NCBI RefSeq assembly: GCF_900156345.1
Contig: NZ_FTPP01000002.1
Span: forward strand, 868,001-932,000
Direction of reading: 5' to 3'
Source: Pontibacter indicus
GTDB lineage: Bacteria > Bacteroidota > Bacteroidia > Cytophagales > Hymenobacteraceae
DNA length: 64,000 nucleotides
Positions 10,751 through 18,298 of this stretch are shown here, one piece after another (the first letter of the stretch is position 1; each line of letters begins with the position of its first letter). A program made the position numbers and the translations under genes. The notes beneath the pieces were generated by a model. It saw only the letters and a program-made list of their open reading frames with translations. It ran no database searches and had not been told where the DNA came from.

Positions 10751-10927
10751 ATGAAGAACCGCAAGATTGAATTGCCAGACGAACTGAAGTACGAGAACCG
10801 TATGAAGTGGGGCTATGAGTCCCCGGACGAAAGTCCTAAGCGCCTGTTGCTCCGTCAACACGGCGACCGGCACCCAAAGGAAGTAGAAGTGTATAATTTT
10901 TACGATTATAGCTTCACTGAGAATTAG
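10751..10927 (+). CDS. Small hypothetical protein
   Basis: 58 residues from the ATG at 10751 (MKNRKIELPDELKYENR); a longer in-frame start at 10700 adds 17 residues of unlikely composition. The protein is hydrophilic and charged, with no membrane segment or recognisable motif, and ends in FYDYSFTEN. A strong terminator starts 37 nt after the stop, which supports a real transcription unit. No function can be proposed. Confidence 0.5.
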   Translation: MKNRKIELPDELKYENRMKWGYESPDESPKRLLLRQHGDRHPKEVEVYNFYDYSFTEN

Positions 10928-10963
10928 GAGATACCTGTCTGACTAAACAGACAGTGAAAGAGT

Positions 10964-11003
10964 AAAGCGGGGGCGCATTCTGATGGATGTGCCCCCGCTT
11001 TTT
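10964..11003 (+). terminator. Rho-independent terminator
   Basis: An 11-bp GC-rich stem (AAAGCGGGGGC, 10964-10974, pairing with GCCCCCGCTTT, 10991-11001) is followed by a T run. It ends the small gene at 10751, and possibly pnuC read-through. A smaller hairpin (TGTCTG/CAGACA) sits just before it at 10937-10953. Confidence 0.8.
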
Positions 11004-11269
11004 TTGTGTAAATATGGGTCGGTGTTATACCTCCGTTTAGATAGCATTCGCCATGCCACGCTGTTGATCTACTGTTTATATGACAATCTTTTAGATAGCT
11101 AATAGAATTCAAGGTATAATCCTTTAAAGGCAACTCGTTTCCGGAGCAATACTTAGCCATGATATTCCATTCGACGGATGCCTATACCTTCAGAGAAGAT
11201 ACTTTATTAAGCAGCTATACTAGCTTTGAAATATTGCATGAAATAAACAGTAGGAGGCTGTTAAACAAG

Positions 11270-11309
11270 GCTGCCGCCGGTGGGGAAACCTGCTGGCGGC
11301 AGCTTTTTT
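11270..11309 (+). terminator. Rho-independent terminator with no obvious gene upstream
   Basis: A stem GCTGCCGCC (11270-11278) pairs with GGCGGCAGC (11295-11303), with a run of six T immediately after. The nearest convincing plus-strand gene ends at 10927 and already has its own terminator. Confidence 0.7.
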
Positions 11310-11349
11310 GTGGCAGGCCCTACAATGGCGACTTTCAGTATAATTGCTA

Positions 11350-11357
11350 TACCTTTG
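11350..11357 (+). promoter_or_regulatory. Bacteroidota -7 promoter box (TACCTTTG) abutting the kinase start
   Basis: TACCTTTG matches TAnnTTTG exactly and is embedded in CTATACCTTTGCGG. The ATG follows after only four bases, so transcription would begin at or next to the start codon and the mRNA would be leaderless or nearly so. A good -33 TTTG element is not evident. Confidence 0.55.
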
Positions 11358-11361
11358 CGGT

Positions 11362-11883
11362 ATGCTGAAAGTCGCCATCACAGGGCCTGAATCCACGGGC
11401 AAATCTACGCTGTCGCAGCAGTTGGCCGCGCACTATAACACGGTGTGGGTGCCGGAGTATGCCCGCACTTATATTGAGACACTGGATAGGGCCTATACCT
11501 TGCAGGACCTGGAGCAGATTGCCAAAGGGCAGCTGGCGCTGGAAGCCCGCATACAGGAAGAGGCAAACCGCATTTTGTTCGCCGACACCGACCTGCTGGT
11601 GATCAAGATCTGGAGTGAGCACGCCTTCGGTAAGTGCCCCGATTGGGTGCTGCAAAAACTAAAGCAGCAGGACTACAACCTTTACTTGCTTATGGGCGTT
11701 GATTTGCCCTGGGAGCCTGATCCGCAGCGGGAGCACCCACACTTGCGGCAGTACTTTTACGACTGGTACAAACGGGAACTGGAAGCGCTGCAGGTACCCT
11801 ATCTGGAGATCAGCGGACAGCACGAAACCCGACTCGAAAAAGCGATCGGGCGTGTCGATGAACTGCTCCGGCAACATACCTAA
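11362..11883 (+). CDS. NadR-like AAA-family vitamin kinase (ribosylnicotinamide kinase type)
   Basis: 173 residues from the ATG at 11362 (MLKVAITGPESTGKS); an upstream in-frame codon at 11344 lies inside the promoter box and is unlikely. The P-loop GPESTGKS (residues 8-15) and the following YARTYIE and DTDLLVIKIW segments match the C-terminal ribosylnicotinamide kinase domain of NadR, here without the adenylyltransferase domain. In NAD salvage it would phosphorylate nicotinamide riboside brought in by PnuC, trapping it. Because a thiamine riboswitch is close, a role in thiamine trapping cannot be excluded. It is followed after 14 nt by the epimerase-like gene. Confidence 0.82.
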   Translation: MLKVAITGPESTGKSTLSQQLAAHYNTVWVPEYARTYIETLDRAYTLQDLEQIAKGQLALEARIQEEANRILFADTDLLVIKIWSEHAFGKCPDWVLQKLKQQDYNLYLLMGVDLPWEPDPQREHPHLRQYFYDWYKRELEALQVPYLEISGQHETRLEKAIGRVDELLRQHT

Positions 11884-11897
11884 ACCTATACCTGGCC

Positions 11898-12773
11898 ATG
11901 CTATACTATTTGCAGAATTATAACTTTAAGGTGGGCGTCGAGAGCAAAGGCGCCGAGTTGCAACACTTCGTCAAGCTCGACGAAGGGCTGGAGTTCATCT
12001 GGCATGCCGATCCGGAAATCTGGGGGAGCCACGCGCCCAATCTTTTCCCGATCGTGGGGGAACTGCCTGAAGGAACCTATACCTACGAAGACGAGATTTT
12101 TGCCCTGAAACGCCATGGTTTTGCACGGCATAAAGAATTTAAGCTGATCGAGGAGGAAGAGGACAAACTGGTGTTTGAGCTCGAAGATGACGAAGAGACC
12201 CTGCAGGTATATCCCTTCAAATTCAGGCTCCTGATCGCCTACAAACTCGAGAACAACAAACTGTCGGTCACTTACCAGGTGCTGAACCGCGATAAAAAGG
12301 GCATGTACTTTTCCATTGGCGGGCATCCGGGCTTCAACGTGCCCTTTTATGCAGGCGAGCAGTACGAAGACTATTTCATCGAGTTTGACAAAGAGGAAAC
12401 CCTGCACCGCTACCTGCTCACCGATACAGGCCTGCAAAGCGGAGATACCGAAAAAGTGCTGGAGCATGACCGCGTGCTGCCCCTCAAGCACAGCTATTTC
12501 GAGAAGGACGCCCTGGTGTTCAAAAACCTGAATTCAGAGAAGTTGTCGTTGGGGAGTCGCACCAACCAGCGGCGCATCGAAATGACCTTTGAAGGGTTTC
12601 CATACCTGGGCATCTGGGCCAAGCCGGGACCATCGCCTTACGTGTGCATCGAGCCCTGGTGCGGTATAGCGGGTCGCGACGGAGAGTCCGGCGAAATCGA
12701 TAAAAAGGAGGGCATCCACCTGCTCGGACCGATGCATGTGTTTGAGCGTACCTTCACGATGGAAATATTATAG
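11898..12773 (+). CDS. Aldose 1-epimerase family protein (LacX-like)
   Basis: 291 residues of galactose mutarotase fold. The family's catalytic histidines appear in KRHGFARHKEF and SIGGHPGFNVP, and the glutamate region is seen as YVCIEPWCGIAGRDGE. The length and motif spacing fit the LacX/YeaD-like subgroup rather than GalM proper. It probably interconverts anomers of a hexose or hexose phosphate. The start ATG at 11898 sits 14 nt after the kinase gene, so the two are co-transcribed; the functional link to vitamin salvage is not obvious. A strong terminator closes the unit. Confidence 0.88.
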   Translation: MLYYLQNYNFKVGVESKGAELQHFVKLDEGLEFIWHADPEIWGSHAPNLFPIVGELPEGTYTYEDEIFALKRHGFARHKEFKLIEEEEDKLVFELEDDEETLQVYPFKFRLLIAYKLENNKLSVTYQVLNRDKKGMYFSIGGHPGFNVPFYAGEQYEDYFIEFDKEETLHRYLLTDTGLQSGDTEKVLEHDRVLPLKHSYFEKDALVFKNLNSEKLSLGSRTNQRRIEMTFEGFPYLGIWAKPGPSPYVCIEPWCGIAGRDGESGEIDKKEGIHLLGPMHVFERTFTMEIL

Positions 12774-12794
12774 CGCTAGCCAGCCTTATAAACC

Positions 12795-12833
12795 AAAAAG
12801 TCCCCTGCCGAATGGTCGAGCAGGGGACTTTTT
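12795..12833. terminator. Bidirectional terminator
   Basis: A 14-bp perfect stem (AAAAAGTCCCCTGC, 12795-12808, with GCAGGGGACTTTTT, 12820-12833) carries A/T runs on both sides, so it can stop the epimerase unit (plus) and the small-gene pair at 12848-13296 (minus). Confidence 0.85.
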
Positions 12834-12847
12834 AGTTTTATCCAGTT

Positions 12848-13099
12848 TCATTGTAAGGAAGGTTCTGGAAACTTGGGAACCTTGATGCGTCTCAGGTCAT
12901 AGTGCGGTTCATAATCATTGATAGGCAATGATATGCCGGGTGGCAGGTCAAGATCTGGCAGATCGTCGCCTAGTGGCTCGCCTCCATCGTCGTCGTTATC
13001 AGTAGAGGAAGACCCTCTGAATTTCTTGCGTGGAGCGAAAGCGTAATATGCCAGTATCGTTAGCAACGCTAAAGTATACAGTAAGCTGATCATCATCAC
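12848..13099 (-). CDS. Small single-pass membrane protein, unknown
   Basis: 83 residues. One N-terminal hydrophobic helix (residues 3-20, ISLLYTLALLTILAYYAF) is followed by a basic stop-transfer patch (APRKKFR) and an acidic, proline-rich tail (DNDDDGG and DLPDLDLPPG). The start codon overlaps the stop of the gene upstream in an ATGA arrangement, a sign of translational coupling and the best evidence that both are genes. I do not recognise a family. Confidence 0.55.
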   Translation of the reverse strand: MMMISLLYTLALLTILAYYAFAPRKKFRGSSSTDNDDDGGEPLGDDLPDLDLPPGISLPINDYEPHYDLRRIKVPKFPEPSLQ

Positions 13100-13296
13100 A
13101 TTTCTTCTTTAACTCTCTCTAAAATTGGTACAGCTGGCCTCTCTTTCCGGTTAGGCCCGCCCCTTGGAAACGGGTGCCTGAAATTGTGCCTCATATTGTT
13201 TTCAACGTAGTTTGACCGCATGTGGTTATCGGCTTTTGATAAAATAAAATTGTACTTAACTGACTGATACAGTGGATTGGCCATTCTTTGCGGCAT
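13096..13296 (-). CDS. Small hypothetical basic protein, coupled to the next gene
   Basis: 66 residues, rich in Asn, Arg and Pro, with no signal or membrane segment and no recognised motif. Its TGA overlaps the ATG of the 83-residue membrane protein gene by four bases. Its start lies about 30 nt from the promoter of the divergent TPP riboswitch, so the regulatory regions of the two units touch. No function can be assigned. Confidence 0.45.
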   Translation of the reverse strand: MPQRMANPLYQSVKYNFILSKADNHMRSNYVENNMRHNFRHPFPRGGPNRKERPAVPILERVKEEM

Positions 13297-13301
13297 AGTA
13301 C

Positions 13302-13333
13302 TTTGTTTTGATCAAAAAAGGGGTATACCTTTG
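13302..13333 (+). promoter_or_regulatory. Promoter of the thiamine-riboswitch unit
   Basis: A -7 box TACCTTTG (13326-13333, within TATACCTTTGCG) is preceded by TTTG at 13302-13305 with 20 nt between, matching the Bacteroidota TTTG/TAnnTTTG promoter. The riboswitch starts within about 10 nt downstream, as expected of its 5' leader. Confidence 0.75.
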
Positions 13334-13338
13334 CGTCA

Positions 13339-13424
13339 GTTTAGGGGTGCCTTATAACAACGGGCTGAGATCATACCCATTGAACCTGATCCGGGTAATG
13401 CCGGCGAAGGGAAAAACACGGGGA
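13339..13424 (+). promoter_or_regulatory. TPP (THI-box) riboswitch
   Basis: The conserved core is plainly readable: AGGGGTGCC (about 13343), GGGCTGAGATCATACCC (about 13364), TGAACCTGATCCGGGTAATG (from 13381) and CCGGCGAAGGGAA. This is the thiamine pyrophosphate aptamer. A possible expression-platform stem (CTGCC/GGCAG) follows at about 13440-13458, before the start codon of the TonB receptor at 13496. It predicts that the receptor is made when thiamine pyrophosphate is low. Confidence 0.95.
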
Positions 13425-13495
13425 AACAATGTAAAGCAGGCTGCCGGCCCCAGGCAGTTCTGTATGTTTCATCTTATTCTTTTCTTACACACCAA

Positions 13496-15928
13496 ATGAA
13501 AAAATTACTGATTGTGATGGCAGTCACGCTATTGCCATTGCAGTTGCTTGCCCAGTACAAACTGAGCGGGTACGTAACAGACGCTGCCAACAACGAGGCG
13601 CTGGCGGGAGCCACCGTGGTATTGGCAGGAACCACCACCGGTACAACCTCCGGTTCTGACGGCTTCTTCGAATTCCAGAACCTGCCTACGGGCAACTATA
13701 CCCTTCGGGTGACCTTTTTAGGGTATGGACAGGCTGAGCGTCAGGTGAGGCTCTCCACTGATACCAATGTAAACATTACCTTGCAACAGGCCAGCCTCCG
13801 CACCGGCGAGGTAGTTGTCTCGGCCACCCGGGCCAACGAAAAGACGGGCACTACCTTTACCAACGTAGACCGCGAAGAGATACAGGCGCGAAACTTTGGC
13901 CAGGACCTGCCCTACCTGCTGGAACAAACCCCTTCGGTGGTGGTGAACTCCGATGCCGGGGCGGGCGTGGGCTATACCGGTATCCGCATCCGCGGCTCCG
14001 ATATCACGCGCATCAACGTGACCATCAACGGTATACCTGTCAACGATGCCGAAAGCCACGGCACCTTCTTCGTGAACATGCCGGACCTGGGCTCTTCGGT
14101 GCAGGACATACAGGTGCAGCGCGGGGTGGGTACCTCAACCAACGGGGCAGGTGCCTTCGGGGCCAGCCTCAACATCCGCACGCTGGGCCTCAATAAGGAT
14201 GCCTATGCCGAGGCAGTGAACGGCTACGGCTCTTTCAACACCTGGCGCCACAGCGTGTCCTTCGGCTCCGGCCTCATCAACGACAAGTTCACTTTCGACG
14301 GACGTCTTTCTAAAATATCCTCTGACGGGTATGTAGACAGAGCCTCTTCCGATCTGAAGTCTTATTACTTCGCGGGCGGCTACCATGGCAAAAAAGGTAT
14401 GATCAAGTTTGTGACCTTCTCTGGCAAGGAGCAGACCTACCAGGCCTGGAACGGCGTGCCGGAAGACAAGCTGGAGACCGACCGCACCTATAACTCCCTG
14501 ACCTACGACAACGAGACGGACAACTACCAGCAGGACCACTACCAGTTGCACTATTCGAAGGACCTGGCCAGCAGGCTGAACCTGGGCGGCGCGTTCTTCT
14601 ATACCCGCGGTCGCGGCTATTACGAGCAGTTTAAGGATGATGAGAGGTTGTCGAAGTATGGCATCGCCCCTGTGGTGATCGGCGAAACCACCATCAGCCG
14701 CTCCGACATCATCCGCCAGAAATGGCTCGATAACCACTTCTACGGCGCTACCTACGCCCTCAACTATACCGACGAGGCAGGCAAACTAGAAGCGACCTTG
14801 GGTGGTGCCTGGAACAAGTATGACGGCGACCACTTCGGCGAGGTGATCTGGGCTCGCTACGCGGGCACCAGCAACATCCGCCACCGCTACTACGATAACA
14901 CAGGCGTCAAGACCGACTTCAACATTTTCGGAAAAGTAACTTACCAGCTCAATGACAAGCTAGGGGTGTTTGGCGACCTGCAGTACCGCACGGTGGACTA
15001 CAACATCGACGGCGTGGATGACAACAACGTGGATGTGACGACCCGGGCGAGCTTCCACTTCGTGAACCCGAAAGCGGGCGTTACCTATTCAGTGACCGAT
15101 AACCAGACCGTGTACGCCTCCTATGCAGTGGGCAACCGCGAACCTGCCCGAAGCGATTTCACCGACACGCCGATGAACAACCAGGCCAACCGGGAAGGAC
15201 TGACCGCCGAGACGCTCTATAACCTGGAGGCGGGCTACCGCCTGCGCGGCAATGGCCTTTCGCTCTTTGGCCAAAACCTGGGCTATACCATGGACGCCAA
15301 CTACTTCTACATGGACTATGACAACCAACTGGTGCTGACCGGCCAGCTGAATGATGTGGGGGCTCCGCTGCGCACCAACATCAAAGACAGTTACCGCACA
15401 GGTATAGAACTAGCGGGTGCCGTTCGGCTGAACGACGCGGTGGAACTGAGAAGCAACCTGACGCTGAGCCGCAACAAGATCCGGAACTACACGGAGACCG
15501 TGTATGTGTATGACGAGGACTACAATGTAGAGAACACCCTCCAGAACGATTACAGCGAAACGGATATCTCTTTCTCTCCGGCTGTGGTGTCGGCGCACCA
15601 ACTCGAGGTGCAGCCAATCAAAGGCTTCCGGACAGCCTTGCTTTACAAAACGGTTAGCAAGCAGTACCTCGACAACACTGCCAGCGAAGATCGCATGCTC
15701 AAAGGCTACCAGGTGATGGACCTGCGCCTGCGCTATACCTTGAAACCAGCTTTCATGCGGGAGGTGGAAGTGGCCCTGTTGGTCAACAACCTGCTCAACA
15801 AGAAGTACGAAGCTAACGGCTATACCTTCAGTGAGCAGTATGCAGGTGATCCAACCCGCTACGACTACAATTACTACTACCCGCAGGCCACCCGCAACTT
15901 CCTGTTGTCTGTCGGCTTAAAATTTTAG
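13496..15928 (+). CDS. TonB-dependent outer-membrane receptor, probably for thiamine or a precursor
   Basis: 810 residues. A signal peptide (residues 1-19, ending LLAQ) is followed by a carboxypeptidase-regulatory-like beta-sandwich (about 21-105, YKLSGYVTDAANNEALAGAT), a plug domain (about 115-235, with IRIRGSDITRINVTINGIP) and a 22-strand barrel ending in the outer-membrane signature FLLSVGLKF. Such receptors use TonB energy to import scarce ligands. Regulation by the TPP riboswitch 70 nt upstream makes thiamine or a thiamine precursor the likely ligand; binding specificity itself cannot be read from the sequence. It is followed by a terminator and is apparently monocistronic. Confidence 0.94.
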   Translation: MKKLLIVMAVTLLPLQLLAQYKLSGYVTDAANNEALAGATVVLAGTTTGTTSGSDGFFEFQNLPTGNYTLRVTFLGYGQAERQVRLSTDTNVNITLQQASLRTGEVVVSATRANEKTGTTFTNVDREEIQARNFGQDLPYLLEQTPSVVVNSDAGAGVGYTGIRIRGSDITRINVTINGIPVNDAESHGTFFVNMPDLGSSVQDIQVQRGVGTSTNGAGAFGASLNIRTLGLNKDAYAEAVNGYGSFNTWRHSVSFGSGLINDKFTFDGRLSKISSDGYVDRASSDLKSYYFAGGYHGKKGMIKFVTFSGKEQTYQAWNGVPEDKLETDRTYNSLTYDNETDNYQQDHYQLHYSKDLASRLNLGGAFFYTRGRGYYEQFKDDERLSKYGIAPVVIGETTISRSDIIRQKWLDNHFYGATYALNYTDEAGKLEATLGGAWNKYDGDHFGEVIWARYAGTSNIRHRYYDNTGVKTDFNIFGKVTYQLNDKLGVFGDLQYRTVDYNIDGVDDNNVDVTTRASFHFVNPKAGVTYSVTDNQTVYASYAVGNREPARSDFTDTPMNNQANREGLTAETLYNLEAGYRLRGNGLSLFGQNLGYTMDANYFYMDYDNQLVLTGQLNDVGAPLRTNIKDSYRTGIELAGAVRLNDAVELRSNLTLSRNKIRNYTETVYVYDEDYNVENTLQNDYSETDISFSPAVVSAHQLEVQPIKGFRTALLYKTVSKQYLDNTASEDRMLKGYQVMDLRLRYTLKPAFMREVEVALLVNNLLNKKYEANGYTFSEQYAGDPTRYDYNYYYPQATRNFLLSVGLKF

Positions 15929-15942
15929 CATAGATTGATTTT

Positions 15943-15976
15943 TTAAAGGCCCTGCCAGTTGGCGGGGCTTTTTTTA
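15943..15976 (+). terminator. Rho-independent terminator after the TonB receptor
   Basis: An 11-bp stem with two G-T pairs (AAGGCCCTGCC with GGCGGGGCTTT) and a four-base loop is followed by a T run, 15-20 nt after the stop codon. Confidence 0.75.
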
Positions 15977-16076
15977 TTGTCTAACCTCCACACTGTTTGT
16001 CTAAATAGAGTATGCTCAGCCATTCAACAATTTAACTAACCTTCGCCTCCTGATTCTGACAATTGATTTTAAATTT

Positions 16077-16084
16077 TATATTTG
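16077..16084 (+). promoter_or_regulatory. -7 promoter box of the acyl-CoA dehydrogenase gene
   Basis: TATATTTG matches TAnnTTTG exactly, 33 nt before the chosen ATG. Its position also argues against a start at 16082, which would fall inside the box. Confidence 0.55.
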
Positions 16085-16117
16085 CAGGTAACCCTTACCT
16101 TAAAAACAAAAAAAGCT

Positions 16118-17296
16118 ATGGCCTACGAATCATCAGGAGCTCCTGACTACTATAATATCGACGACCTACTGACCGAAGAGCATATTCTTATCCGACAGAC
16201 CCTACGCGACTTTGTGAAGCGTGAGATTTCCCCGAACATCGAGCAGTGGGCGCAGGACGCGCATTTCCCTTCTGAGATCGTGAAGAAATTCGGTGAGGTA
16301 GGTGCTTTCGGCCCGACTATACCTGCCGAGTACGGCGGTGGCGGCCTGGACTACATCAGCTACGGCATCATCATGCAGGAGATCGAGCGTGGGGACTCCG
16401 GCATGCGCTCTACAGCTTCCGTGCAGGGCTCGTTGGTGATGTATCCAATCTATGCGTACGGCTCGGAGGAGCAGCGCAAAAAGTACCTACCCAAACTGGC
16501 CAGTGGTGAGTGGCTGGGCTGCTTTGGCCTGACAGAGCCAGACCACGGATCCAATCCAGGCGGCATGACGACCAACATCAAGGACATGGGTGACCACTAC
16601 CTGCTCAACGGCGCTAAGATGTGGATCTCTAACTCACCTGAGAGCCAGGTGGCCGTGGTGTGGGCCAAGAACGAAGAAGGCCGCATCAAAGGGCTGATCG
16701 TGGAGCGCGGCATGGAGGGCTTCTCGACACCGGAAATCCACAACAAATGGAGCCTGCGCGCCAGCTGCACCGGCGAACTGGTGTTCGACAACGTGAAAGT
16801 GCCAAAAGAAAACCTTCTGCCAAACGTGGAAGGCCTGCGCGGTCCGCTCGGCTGCCTTGATTCTGCCCGTTATGGCATCGCCTGGGGAGCCATTGGCGTT
16901 GCGATCGATTGCTATGAGTCCGCACGCAAGTACGCCATGGAGCGTATACAGTTCGATAAGCCGATTGCCGCTTTCCAGCTCACACAGAAGAAACTGGCCG
17001 AAATGCTCACTGAAATCACCAAAGCGCAACTATTGGCTTGGCGACTGGGCACCTTGAAAAACGAAGGCAAAGCCACTTCGCAGCAGATTTCGATGGCCAA
17101 GCGCAACAACGTAGACATGGCCCTGCACATCGCCCGCGAGGCACGTCAGATCCACGGCGGCATGGGCATTACGGGCGAGTACCCAATTATGCGCCATATG
17201 ATGAACCTGGAGTCGGTGATCACCTACGAAGGCACGCACGACATCCACCTGCTCATTACTGGAGCGGACATCACAGGTATACCAGCATTCAAATAG
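16118..17296 (+). CDS. Acyl-CoA dehydrogenase, glutaryl-CoA dehydrogenase type
   Basis: 392 residues from the ATG at 16118 (MAYESSGAPDYYNIDDLL). The fold has the three acyl-CoA dehydrogenase parts: the N-terminal helices, the FAD-binding middle (LGCFGLTEPDHGSNPGGM and MWISNSPESQVAVVW) and the C-terminal helices (RQIHGGMGITGEYPIMRHM). The segment TYEGTHDIHLLITGADITG near the end carries the catalytic glutamate (about residue 371) and is characteristic of glutaryl-CoA dehydrogenases, which oxidise and decarboxylate glutaryl-CoA to crotonyl-CoA in lysine and tryptophan breakdown. No other gene of that pathway is in the window, so the exact substrate is inferred. Confidence 0.88.
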   Translation: MAYESSGAPDYYNIDDLLTEEHILIRQTLRDFVKREISPNIEQWAQDAHFPSEIVKKFGEVGAFGPTIPAEYGGGGLDYISYGIIMQEIERGDSGMRSTASVQGSLVMYPIYAYGSEEQRKKYLPKLASGEWLGCFGLTEPDHGSNPGGMTTNIKDMGDHYLLNGAKMWISNSPESQVAVVWAKNEEGRIKGLIVERGMEGFSTPEIHNKWSLRASCTGELVFDNVKVPKENLLPNVEGLRGPLGCLDSARYGIAWGAIGVAIDCYESARKYAMERIQFDKPIAAFQLTQKKLAEMLTEITKAQLLAWRLGTLKNEGKATSQQISMAKRNNVDMALHIAREARQIHGGMGITGEYPIMRHMMNLESVITYEGTHDIHLLITGADITGIPAFK

Positions 17297-17472
17297 GCTT
17301 TACTTCAAATCTGCCCTATAAACGGGAGGAGAAGGACAGGTATAAAAAGGCAGCTACGCAAGTGGCTGCCTTTGCTTTTTCCGCAGACCTCGCGGTGTGC
17401 GCGGTTCCCCTTAGTGTTTTACAGTCTGGATTAGGCAGCGGTGCATAAGAAAATGCACCAGAAGAAGAATCA

Positions 17473-17567
17473 GGTATAGGTATAGGTATAGGTATAGGTA
17501 TAGGTATAGGTATAGGTATAGGTATAGGTATAGGTATAGGTATAGGTATAGGTATAGGTATAGGTAT
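17473..17567. repeat. Tandem hexamer array (GGTATA), about 15.8 copies
   Basis: Fifteen perfect GGTATA units and a partial sixteenth (GGTAT) run without a mismatch. The unit is the same word that is dispersed through the window. The array lies in the 285-nt convergent gap between the acyl-CoA dehydrogenase and the phospholipase D-like gene, 14 nt beyond the latter's stop codon. Confidence 0.98.
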
Positions 17568-17581
17568 GCGGGGCAATCAGA

Positions 17582-18088
17582 TTATTCTCCCCGTTCCCAG
17601 AACTCCTCCCGGCTTCTGCCGCCAGGATTATACCGCATCATGTCCTTCCAGAGCCGGTCGAACTCGTCGCTGTAATCCTGTACGATGCTTGGGTTATCGG
17701 TGATCAGGATGTTCTCGTGGTTGTACAGGGCGGCGCTGCGCGTCCAGTTGTAGCTGCCGGTCAGTACACGTGTTCCATCAAAAATGGCGAACTTGTGGTG
17801 CATGTGGTTGCGTGTCTTATCAATGCGCACCTCCAGTCCCCGGGCAGCAAGCTCCTGTATGTCTGAGCCCGCGTCGTGCAGCTTGTCGTTGTCCGTCATG
17901 ATCTTGATGGCGACACCCCGCCGGTGTGCCCGCACAATAGCGTCTGAAATCCGGTTGTCGCTGATCGTAAACACGCATATCTTTACACTTTCCTCGGCTT
18001 CGTCCATGCAGGTGATGATGGCGTTGAGGCAGTCGTCGCCTGGGCTGAAGAAGGCGTGGCTGGTAACTTTCGGGTAATGGCTATGCAT
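17582..18088 (-). CDS. Phospholipase D-like protein with a single HKD motif
   Basis: 168 residues, no signal peptide. One HKD motif is present (H97-x-K99-x4-D104 in HMHHKFAIFDG), followed by GSYNWT. Single-HKD members of about this size work as homodimers, one motif per subunit, and include the Nuc-type nonspecific endonucleases and the phospholipase/nuclease group. The upstream part CVFTISDNRISDAIVRAHRRGV is also typical. Nuclease activity is more likely than lipase activity in a bacterium, but this is inference. The gene is alone, beside the hexamer array. Confidence 0.88.
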   Translation of the reverse strand: MHSHYPKVTSHAFFSPGDDCLNAIITCMDEAEESVKICVFTISDNRISDAIVRAHRRGVAIKIMTDNDKLHDAGSDIQELAARGLEVRIDKTRNHMHHKFAIFDGTRVLTGSYNWTRSAALYNHENILITDNPSIVQDYSDEFDRLWKDMMRYNPGGRSREEFWERGE

Positions 18089-18298
18089 AGTGTGTTTCTT
18101 TGGAATCTGTAAGGTACCACAGTCAGGGCATATTCTTCGATGAATTCGTCTTTTTGCTAACTATATTAGATTTATGGCGAATTGTTATAAAATAATTAGC
18201 AAAATTTAGTAAATTCGTCTGCAGAAATGGAGCGAAAGCCGCGCCGAAACTGTTACCTTTAGGTATAGCAGAAAGCGCTAAATCAGATAGCATTTTTT

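Larger units (their letters stand above)
11007..11361. other. Gene-poor stretch between pnuC unit and NadR-like kinase
   Basis: With the terminator region on its left, this makes about 430 nt without a convincing gene. It holds copies of the dispersed GGTATA word (near 11110, 11182, 11214 and 11348), a second terminator hairpin at 11270-11309 and the promoter box of the kinase gene at 11350. The terminator implies that something upstream of it is transcribed on the plus strand, perhaps a small RNA, but I see no defined product. Confidence 0.4.

Noticed and set aside
11159-11368. Possible 69-residue protein before the NadR-like kinase
   Set aside because: The frame runs through a strong terminator and the next gene's promoter and start, and its composition is not protein-like.
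17316-17576. Minus-strand open frame coding an Ile-Pro repeat
   Set aside because: It is only the translation of the GGTATA microsatellite plus flanking sequence; there is no conserved part and no start context.
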